DNA from: Symsagittifera roscoffensis
Lineage: Eukaryota; Xenacoelomorpha; Acoela; Convolutidae
Assembly: GCF_963678635.1 (NCBI RefSeq)
Contig: NC_087068.1
Coordinates: 43,837,759 to 43,901,758, forward strand
Direction: 5' to 3'
Length of the DNA: 64,000 bases
Below are positions 46,892 to 56,568 of the stretch, in pieces. The notes under the pieces are model-generated. The model did not search any database. It saw nothing but the letters and a program-made list of their open reading frames with translations, and was not told where the DNA came from. A program made the position numbers and the translations under genes. How positions within the stretch are numbered: the stretch's first letter is position 1; the number at the start of each line of letters is the position of its first letter.

Positions 46892-48056
46892 TTATTCTCC
46901 TCTTTCTTGGTCACAAATCCAGGGCTGCTCACGGCAAATAACATTGTGTTTGAACCATTTGAAAGTTAAAAAATCCCCGGGGTTTTCATAGGGTATCTCG
47001 ATGTCGAAATCATTATGGTCAATGCCCAATATATAATTGAAACCAGGAGGATGAGATCCTACAAGGTAGGGATGACTCTGTCTTTTCAATTCGCCAATTC
47101 CGAAGCCGATCTTTGTTATCACATTGAGCCTGCATGTATTCAAAAAAAACGCCTGGATGTAATTCAACTCTTTTCCTGAACAAAAAAATTGAAATTTCTA
47201 TGACATTGAAACATTTAGAAAGGATAATAGACTAATGTCAATTTAGACTTTGTATGGTTATGTGAAGCAGTTTTTTGAAATAATGTGAATTATACTCAAA
47301 AAAAACCCAACGCGAGAATTTTTCTGGAGAAAAATGTACTAAGATCAAGCAAGCAAAGTACAGGGAAATTCAAAAAAAAGCTGTTCAGTAAGTACATATT
47401 TTATCATGTTGATTCTTTTTTACAGAAACCTATTTCACATCAGAAAAAAAACGCTCTCAGGCGTTCCTGTTTTTAGGAATACTGCACATTACAAGACTGA
47501 TTTATGTATCTTGTGACTTCTAATCAGATCACGCACCAAGGACGCTCTCTTTGAAAAAATGTGCGCCTATCCAGTGCACAGTTTGACCTCGTAATGTAGA
47601 TACATCAAAAACTACTCAAATTTGGTTGAAAATTGCATCCAAACCTCATCAAGTTCAAAAAATTTGCACGTTCTTTAAAACTTTTTGGAGGAAAAACTTG
47701 CTGTATTTTTCTAACAACCAGCTTGATCGTTTTTAAACCCTTATTGAATTTTGTTAAAGAAGTTTGTTACGCTGAAGATTAAAAGAAGTTGAATGATGGC
47801 TTAACCTTGCTCGGAATAATCGGTGAGTTTCGAAGCATATTCGGCTATTGACATCATCATTCGGGCAAACCCGTGCTCCCTATACTTATGACTTTGTCCT
47901 TTGCAACATCCAAGAGAACCGTAGAATAAATTGTGTGTTTTGTACATTGGATGAAACATTTCGTGACACTCTCTGGCTATATTTTGCTCCATTGTTCTTC
48001 TAAAGTCCAAGCCGGCAAAGTTGAAACCAACTGCCCTCCAGAGGTTGTTTTCTCTG
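46892..48056 (-). CDS. Paralogue B: two exons of an unknown, probably secreted protein
   Basis: Exon 47806-48056 ends LTDYSEQ-G at donor GTTAAG in phase 1. It joins exon 46892-47175 (acceptor TTTTTTTGTTCAG) as G-KELNYIQ, ending at TAA 46892. The first exon has CHEMFHPMYKTHNLFY, GCCKGQSHKYREHGFARMMM. The second has RLNVITKIGFG, GFNYILGIDHNDFDI, YENPGDFLTFKWFKHNVICR and QPWIC near the end. The start of the first exon is uncertain: acceptor TCGTTTCTAAG at 48057, or a nearby AG. The same exon pair, same phase and same intron position recur at 58078-58347/52178-52494, showing gene duplication. A first exon with a signal peptide is needed; the one at 52667-52855 is the obvious candidate, but phases do not join directly. 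No known domain recognised. Confidence 0.65.
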
Positions 48057-48800
48057 CTTAGAAACGACCAAAAAAATATTCTCCAAAATGTTTTTAGGTT
48101 GTGAGTAATTCTGAGACAAAAATTATTTATAAAATTTATTTCGACAAAAATTATAAAATTTGATTTTTTTTTCTGATTTATTATCAAATAAAAGGAGAGT
48201 TGGTTGATCTACAAATAATTGAAAATCGTTCATAGTTTTGTCACAATTCAATACTGTAAAACTCAGAGGTGTTTGGTTTTTTAAAAACCGTGATACTTCA
48301 CCATGGTGTTTGACGGTGTTTGTCAAATCAAGACAATCGGCAAAAATTTTTCATTTTTTTCAAAACCAGTCGATTTGTTAGTTCCTGGTCTCTCAAAACC
48401 CATCGAAATCATGTTTATCAATATTTCTACGCGTGTTTGAGATTTCTTTTTTGTTTACAGTCCGAAAGAGACGTTTTGGGGATTTATTTATTTTTTTCTG
48501 TCAAAGTTTTAGGAAATAGAGCCATTTAAGCGTGTTGGTTCTATGCTATCGCCTCTACTCCCTCTCGTAAGTTAATTTTCACTTTGGTATCGTTTTTCAA
48601 CTTGTACTGCGCGTGCCATATTGATGTGATATTACAAAGGTAGCTTGCTCATCATGCCAACTTCAATTAAGTTGTGATGACATCATTAAGGTTTTTGTTG
48701 CAACTACTCTGATATAAGATGTGTGAAAAAACATAGGGTAGGGCGAGTTTTAGATTGCGAGTATGGGGATTTCGAGGTAAAATAAGAGAGGTGTAAATAA
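48057..48800. other. No firm gene
   Basis: AT-rich. A minus-strand stretch with VLNCDKTMNDFQLFVDQPTL (about 48190-48270) has coding-like composition but no clear splice pair. Nothing else is visible. Confidence 0.3.
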
Positions 48801-49058
48801 ATGTTAGAAAAAATTGATCTTATGAGTAAGAGACTCTTATATTTCTCACATTTGATCATCGTACTCGTAGGCTATCACGTCCAGAGTCAGTCGGGTTTCA
48901 AAGGCACGCAAACAGTAGAGCTGACTGAATTGTCGGCAGGAGTCGGCACTCTCAACCCAGCTTCGCCATTGGTTCCGCAACAAGGAGTTCCTCTGGTTTA
49001 TGGTAGCTCGAGACCAAGACAAAAGAGAATGCTTGGTTGGTATCAAAAAAGTTTGTGA
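48801..49058 (+). CDS. Small secreted peptide precursor with furin-type site
   Basis: An ATG at 48801, or more likely the second ATG at 48822, opens a frame to TGA 49056-49058 (85 or 78 residues). From the second Met the sequence MSKRLLYFSHLIIVLVGYHV-QSQ is a textbook signal peptide. The mature part GFKGTQTVELTELSAGVGTL is followed by NPASPLVPQQGVPLVYG and the polybasic SSRPRQKR, which would release a C-terminal MLGWYQKSL. GC content rises over the frame. It may be a complete precursor for a short extracellular peptide. Alternatively, a donor (CTTG/GTTGGT) near 49037 could make this only the first exon of a longer secreted protein. No Gly amidation signal at the end. It sits on the opposite strand between the two minus-strand paralogues. 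Family not recognised. Confidence 0.6.
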   Translation: MLEKIDLMSKRLLYFSHLIIVLVGYHVQSQSGFKGTQTVELTELSAGVGTLNPASPLVPQQGVPLVYGSSRPRQKRMLGWYQKSL

Positions 49059-49492
49059 AGTCCAATTGAGGTTTTGTATTGGAACATTTACGATTTGGTC
49101 AGGAGTTGCCAATGTGTATAAATACTGGTAACACAGATTTTTTAATATGAAGTTACTTGATAAAAATGAACGCCAAGCTGTCATTGGTATATCGTCATCG
49201 TCCAGCATTTTGGTTTTATTTTATATATTTGATCTTTTATAGTTAAGTAAAGTTTGTGTTTACAAAGCACTTTTGTTTGTTCGCAAAGCTTTAAGGCTAT
49301 GGAAAAAGTGATTTAAAGAGTTTATACAGTTTAAGTCGAATTTTTTTAAACTTTCTTAATTTGGGTACTTTAGAAAAAAAACATAAATTCACCTCCACTC
49401 AAATGTTCCCTCAACATTCCGTCAGCATCACGCGGGCTCAAAAGATATGATACAAATCCCATACGCGGGCTCAGACTATTCATATACCAAGG
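49059..49492. other. No gene seen
   Basis: AT-rich 3' flank of the small precursor gene. No exon or repeat recognised. Confidence 0.35.
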
Positions 49493-49949
49493 CAAGATTG
49501 CTCGTATTAGGGCGAAGCCCTGAATGTTCCGACTGCCTTTTAAGACCTATGGAGCAGTAATAACATGAAAAAATAAATGTAAAAATTTTTTTTTTCAATT
49601 CAAGATTTTTGTGAGAATCATACCACCACACGTCACATAAAAAACAAGAGATAATTTTAGCTTTTATTAACACATCAATTATGGCAAATAGCCAGCTTTA
49701 ATCATTTTGGAACGATGGCTAAGACGGATTAAATCTCCGCTTACGCGTTAATAGCGCCCGAATTGGCCATCATCGCACCCTATAAAATCTCATAACCTTA
49801 TGAAAAAAAATCACAGGTTAAATACCTTTTCAAATTTGAGCTCAAGATATCAATACTTTTTGGCTGATATAAAAAAATTCCGTCAAAAATGCTTAGTTAA
49901 TAAGTCGAAATTTGTCTAAAGAAAAAAAAACAGAAAAAAAGTCGGAACA
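49493..49949 (+). mobile_element. Copy of the GTTCCGACTGCC element with internal deletions
   Basis: Left end CAAGATTGCTCGTATTAGGG, CGAAGCCCTGAATGTTCCG. Middle has GGATTAAATCTCCGCTTACG, CGTTAATAGCGC. The right end is reduced to AAAAAAGTCGGAACAA: the CCCACCCCGAGCAC block seen in the other copies is missing. More diverged than the 45553 copy. Confidence 0.75.
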
Positions 49950-51299
49950 AAACTAAAAACGGTTATTAGTATTCCTCCAAAACGTTCAGATTCACACAGA
50001 TTCCTTGTTGGTTATTTCTCTAGAAACAGCAAATTGAGGGAAAGTAGTGAACTTTTTCAATTAAAATTTCGAAGAAACTGCACTTTGGAATATATCAAAA
50101 ATTATCAACAATTTTTAATATTTTATATGCCGCAATTTTTTTCGTGAGGGTTTCCCGTGAAGAAAAATTATAACGCATCAGCAAGCTAATACAAATCCAA
50201 GACGTGGTTACTTTATTTCAAGACCTTATAAGTTAAATCTACTTAACTTTGGTAAGAGGATTCACAAAAATTAGCGCGTTCACAACACTTTTTTGTGTAA
50301 CTATAATCACGGGACATAGAAGTTGAATTTTCTAGTTTTGAAGCGATAAATTCAACAAAACTTTTCAAGCTTTTGCCGTTTTTTTGTGACTAAAAAGACT
50401 GGATGAATTTTTGAGATGTGAGAAATGAAACTGTTTATCACAAAAAGCCGGAAAAAAATTAAGGTGTTTTTTGACCATTTAAGTAGAAAGCGTCAGAGAT
50501 GTGCTCATATTGCCAAACAGTCGCCCAAACGTCAAAAATAGTCAAAAAATAATGCAAAAAAACGTTAAGACTACGAATTGTGATTTTTCAAAAACTTTAA
50601 GAATACGAAACTCATCAAATATAGAAATATGGCGATTGTTGATAGAAACGAACCTTAAATTTCAAAATATTTTCAATTTCTTCCATTTACGAAACAGAAA
50701 GCGTTAAGCGATGCCCTTTTCTACTCTTATGGTTGCAGGTAAAATTATTGTTTTTTTTCATATTTTATATCTAAGTTTTTTTAACGTTTAAAGTTTGTGT
50801 GAAGCTACGGTTGTGCAAATCGCACACTGGTTTAAAGCCGCAAGTATTAAAATAAGACGAAAAAAAAAACATATCAAGCAGAAGAACATTAAAAGAGTCG
50901 TTGCAGTTTATGTAATCCATTATACAAACATGATTTAACAATATCAAACGTTAATTGTTTATCACTGAATTTTTTATTGTGCAAAATCTTTGGTTTAAAT
51001 TGGAATTTTAAGAGCCGAAGTTTTTCAAAATCAGCAGTTGCTCAAAAATTGGTTCAGAATTTCCAAAAGTAGCAAAAATTCGTTTTCTTCAGATTCTTTT
51101 TTACAAAATCTTTTACAATTCACTTAATTTTCTACAGATTCTAGGCACCAGTATAATGTTATATGTTTAAGTGTAGAAGCGCGACCAAAAAAAACTTTAT
51201 TTTTTGCCGGAGCAATCCAAAAAAGCCGAAATATTTAAGTGAATTTATATTTTCACTTTGAGCGAAAAATTATCAAATCGGTTTTGAATTTTATACTTA
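49950..51299. other. AT-rich region, no gene recognised
   Basis: No exon with splice support. A 68-codon A-rich frame at 50501-50707 has no other evidence. Confidence 0.4.
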
Positions 51300-51672
51300 A
51301 CGCTTTCTCCCCTCAGGGATTCGACCCTCTGCCGACCCAAAACGTCCCGCTTATGTCCTAATTTGAGATATCCATTTTTGGCCGACTGACCTTAAAACTT
51401 TTCTTAGGGGGCCTTTGGCGTCAATATATACTAAACTTGAGGGGGAGCCCGCGCCGAAAACACGCAATTTTTAGGTCAAAGTTTTACAAAAAGTCCCTAA
51501 ACACGCCTTTTTTAAATTAGATTACGGCGCACAAAATATTTTGTCGAAATGGGTCTTTATAGTGACTAAGGAGAGCTTATAAAAACAATTTGGTCGACCG
51601 AATTTTTTTAATGAAAATCCGCCACCCCCTTGGAGAAAATCCTAGATCCTCTCTGGTACTAGATCCTCTCTG
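51300..51672 (+). mobile_element. Copy of the GGGGCGGATTTAGG MITE family
   Basis: CCCCTCAGGGATTCGACCCT, CTGCCGACCCAAAACG, TATCCATTTTTGGCCGACTG, ACCTTAAAACTTTTCTTAGG, GGGCCTTTGGCG, then CCGCCACCCCCTTGGAGAAA and ATCCTAGATCCTCTC follow the order of the 27360 copy. The end TACTAGATCCTCTCTGGTAC is duplicated in tandem. The left terminal repeat is lost. Confidence 0.6.
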
Positions 51673-51983
51673 GTACCAATATGAATACAATTTATAGAGA
51701 ATGAGTGCGTTTAAATAAGAAAAGCAAAATTTTTTCTTGCATTTTACGGTGAATTGATTCAATTGTAAACATTTTTCACGCGCAAAACATTCCAAAAAAT
51801 TAGTAAACATTTTAGTTTAAAAAACGCAATAAGTTTCAAATTATTTAGTATTGTAACAATTTTTTCAATCAAAAAACAGTAACTCGACTCATCCATTCGG
51901 TTTGTTTGCTATTTATTTCAAAGGGTTTGCATTCATCAAGAATTCGGATTTTGCCAGCTAAGCTTTCAAGCGAATTCTTTGCA

Positions 51984-52046
51984 ATGTTAAGCAAATCAGC
52001 GGGAGGAAACAAGCGTCAACAACATAAAGCGGTCAATGGCTCGAAG
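51984..52046 (+). CDS. Possible first coding exon, unknown protein
   Basis: ATG 51984 opens MLSKSAGGNKRQQHKAVNGS and K, then a donor GTAAATAAG at 52047, ending in phase 0. A weak acceptor CTTTCAAG lies 13 bases upstream of the ATG. Composition differs from the surroundings, but no phase-0 partner exon was found. Confidence 0.25.
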
Positions 52047-52177
52047 GTAAATAAGATCTAAACACAATCCTCCAGTCAAAGAGTTCCTGTGCACTTCATT
52101 GATTGAATTAAAATGAAACCTTTTCTAAGGGGGAAAAATGTTGTAATTAGTATGTTTTTAAAGTTTTTCAGTTAATT

Positions 52178-55100
52178 TCAAGGTCGTTGCATTTTATTCG
52201 TACCATTACTGGTCTCCGCTGCTTCATAACCACAAATCCAGGGTTGATCTCGACATATAACATTGTACTTGAACCACTTAAACGTCAGAAAATCTTCTGG
52301 ATTTTCATACGGTATCGCGACATCAAAATCAACACCTTCAATTCCCAAAACGTAATTGAAGCCAGCAAGGGGAACAGTACTCAAATAGGGATGACGGTCT
52401 CTTCGCAATCTTCCTCGTCCGAAGCCAACTTTTGTGATGACGTTGACTTTGCATCGAAGTTGAAAAAAGGATCGAATATAGTTCAACTGTTTTCCTGAAG
52501 GAAAAAGCAATATATACATTCAATTCTGAGATTGCTTCTTTGCGATCAATACAACTTTATTAGCATCTTATTCTAACTAGAGTTTTTAGAGCAATACGGT
52601 GAACGATGAGCATCACCCCCCCCCCCCCCCCACCTCCCCTCTCTGTCTAATCTGTCAAGATCTTACTTGAGCACAGTTTTCAGTGGCACGCCTTAATAAA
52701 AATCTGCCTTCTGCGATAGTTAAAGGGGAGTCGTTGACACAACAATTGGCATTGTATTGTCTTTTTTGAAAATTGAAGTCATAAAACTGATCTGGGTTCG
52801 TTACGAGAAACAAAAGGCCAAGCAGATAATACAAAAGTATAAGCCAAGTACTCATTGAAACTGAAAAAAAAACCATTTTTGGAGGAAAAATTAAAAACAA
52901 TCACACTGCTAAGCAGGCGACTTCTGGTGTGAAAGAAAACGAACACAGCCAGATTAAGTAATTTGATAATTTTTTCCTGATGCTTAGGAATTCGTTAATA
53001 AAAGCTTAGATGATTTTTTTTAAAAGAAGACTGAATTTTTTTTAAAAAAGAAAACAGCGCTCTTTATTCACATCAACAGTACTCAAATTCCTTATCTGCT
53101 CCAAATTTGTCTTTAAGGCTGAAACTACAACCCAGTTTTTCGTTACACAATAACAAAAATATTTGAATTATATGGCCGAAAATACGAATATCATATATCT
53201 TCCAAATCCATCTGTTATTACTGGAGTGCGGTCTGTATTTAGACAACCGCGTATTCATACTCGTCGGTAAGCAGACAAATACCAGATTAACCAATCAGAA
53301 TCGAGATGAGAAAGCAAATTTACGATATAAATTTTAACTTTAATTTACCATCTACATTACAACAGTAATGAATACTATTATAAGGCATGGAGGGTGACCC
53401 AAAGAGAATTTCATCTCATCGAGTGGGACATGTCTAACTTGTCTCGATTCTGATTGGTTAATACAATATTTGTCTAAATACTGACGAGTCTGAACACGCG
53501 GTTGTCTAAATACTGCTACGTAACCGTTATTACTTGAGGTGCCTGATTTTGAATGGACAAAAAATAGCTGCTATAGTTTTTTCGAATTTCAGCGGTTTAA
53601 GCAGAAACGGGCTGTTTTTCAAATGGTTGTTTTTTTTTGTATTTCAAAACCAGAACATTCATTTTATCTATTTTGAACAAGGTTTTGCGTCGAAAAGTCC
53701 TGAATGATATCAATGATTTGGACTTTTATCGCAAGATCCTGACATATCGTAAGATGTCACATCGTAAGATCCTAACATTTGGTTTTTACACATTTGGACC
53801 ATACTTGTTGCTGGCATTTATCAAAACAAAAGGTCCAGATGTGTAAAATCCAAATATCAGGTCCCAAAGTCCAATAGCTAATAATGAAAATTACCTAACA
53901 ATTGAATGTTACCTAGCAAATGTCAGGTCTATGCTTTTTTTAAAAATGATTAGTGTAGTAGGGTGTTAGAATTGTATAAGAAATGGTTACTATCTTCAGG
54001 CAAGTACTAATTGAACTTTTTTTAAAAATTTTATAGTACGTTTTTACGCGAATTCTTCAATTTTTAACTGTTTTTTTTTTACTTGATCTTCCTTAATTTT
54101 TGAAGCATTCTATTCCATTTTTTGACAAATATTCTAGCAATCATGTACTTAACCATCGCTCACAGTAATTGATATATTGCCTAATGGATTCTTTCTTTTT
54201 AAAATTTTTGGCCTTTTTTAGCTCGTGCAAAAACTATTGATTTTTCAGGAAACATAACGACACCTGTTTCTTCAAAAACTCAGACGTACGATATTTTAAA
54301 TTTTTTATAAGAGGGGAAAAACCGCTATCACTACAACGTGGAGAGACTAAGGACTTTGGAAAAATACATGTACCAAGAAGGAAGCTTAAGCTGCATGATC
54401 TTTATTTACCAAACTGCCAGCGTTTTTGCTCAGAAATTTATTTGGTAGGCTTTTAAAACACATTTAATGGTCGTTAATAACACCAAAAAATCGCGCTGAA
54501 TGGTTAGTTTTCAATTCCTTCATTCGAAGTTATTGAATTTTTATGAAAGTTAGTTTTGCCCTGTCTGCATATGCATGGGTTTGTTCTTGGACAAAATAAC
54601 AATTAAGACTTAAAAGCAGCTGATATGTTAGTTTTGACAAAAGCTAGATAATTTTTTTTTGCAAACTCAATCGTTAGAACAATTTTCTCATTTTTTAAAT
54701 GAAATCATTCACAGATAGTATGAAACAAAACAAAACTAAGCACCGTGACTGTTGGTTTTCTATGATCAGCATAACTGTTTATCTACAAATAATGGTATCA
54801 CAAATCGCTAGAGAATTTCCAGCTCTGATTGAAACACCATTTGATTTCAAAAATGTTGGAAGTGGATCAAAAATAAAAAGTTTCGCAAGGTCAGCTCGGC
54901 TCTTTTTCCTCTATTGTCAATTTGTTGATATCTGATTTTATTATAAGCATATTAGTAAGGTTAGGTATATAATAAATCGAATAATTACGTTATCAGAAAA
55001 AAGGTATAGTACGTTGTAAGGAAACCACAGTTCGCATAACTCAGTTTTGGTAACACTGAGTGGTAATCTCTACACTGAGTGGTATTACAAGGATCTCGGT

Positions 55101-56475
55101 TGGTTAAATATTAAAAGTAAATGGAGTATACAATATGTCAAAGTGCCACAAAAAAAAACAAAGAAGAATTTGAGGTTTTTTACACAAAGTTACTAAGTGT
55201 AGCCCTATTTTTTAAAAATACTGCAGGCTTCAATTTCACTAGTAGCAATTAGACCATTTTGATTTGCAGCAAGTTCGATTAACCCATTGTCATTTGGGTG
55301 AACCATCAGTTCTAAAAGTAAATCCAAAAAACAAAGTTTTATAGTTGTGAAAGTCAATTAACGCAATATTATTTAGACGTTATATTGTATGAACTTTGTT
55401 TTGTCTAAATCCAGTATTACATTAAAAAACAGTCATTTGATTTTTATAAAAAGCAAAAAAAATCAAGCTATCGTGCAAATAACGGTTGGTTTCAATTAGG
55501 AAGTAATCACACAAAAGTAGCCTATTGCTGTAAAGGTAGCACAGAGAGTTCCGACCGCAACTGTTTTAGCACAAATTGCTCTTTTAAAAAGCGATGAGCA
55601 AAAATCAAAAAGAGGAAGCAATATTTTGAGCGGAAAACGCTTCAAGAAAAAGTTTAAGCACTCGTTATGAACAGCCGAATAAAATAAATTGTCCAACAGA
55701 AAAGCGAATGAAATTTGTCGTTAACTTTTTGTCATTTAATAGCAAAAATGTATGCAAGTAATTCTCACATTACCCGACATTTTGATGTACTTATTTTTAA
55801 GCAGCACACTCAAAGCCTTAGTTTCGTCCCTTTCATATAGACAATTATTGGAATTAGAAGTAAAAGTGCTTTTTCTCAGAGCAAAACCAAAAACTTTCAC
55901 CATAAAGTACTTAAGTACTTAGCAAGATCAAAAACGAATCTCTATAAATTCAAGCAAAAGCCTTAAAAACCAAAATAATTTACAAAGAGACGAAAAAAGC
56001 TTCGCGCCACTAGCGATACAAGTTTGAAATTTGAACTATTTAGTGAGCACATATAACTAACAAGCATGTCATAAAGATACTCACATGGATCGAACTCACG
56101 CGCCCTAAAGCACCTCGAGGAGACGTCCCATAAGGTAGACTTTTACAGAATAAGTCGAGGAGAAAGAAAGGCAAGATTTGGATCACTTGTCAAATATCAG
56201 GTGAACAAAACAAGAAATCCGCTTGAAACAAAAATTTAAATAAAAAACTATTTCTATCAAAAAATAGAACTAGCTCTGAAACAAAAAACTAACTAAGACA
56301 ATAGAATGTAAAATTCGCATCGAAAACAACTTTACTAAACGGAAACAAAACCAAACACATCTTAGCAGAAACCCTTTAAGCTGAAAAAAATTAACAAAAT
56401 TTATAAAAATTTATTAAGTCCCGCTCACCATTAGCACACACACACAAACACACACACACACACACATTATATATT

Positions 56476-56568
<93 letters not shown>

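Noticed and set aside
48846-49208. Minus-strand 120-codon frame opposite the small precursor
   Set aside because: The plus strand has a real ATG, signal peptide and furin site; the minus frame lacks a start and hydrophobic leader. A slight PDQ...Q likeness to the 52.8 kb signal exon was noted but is too weak.
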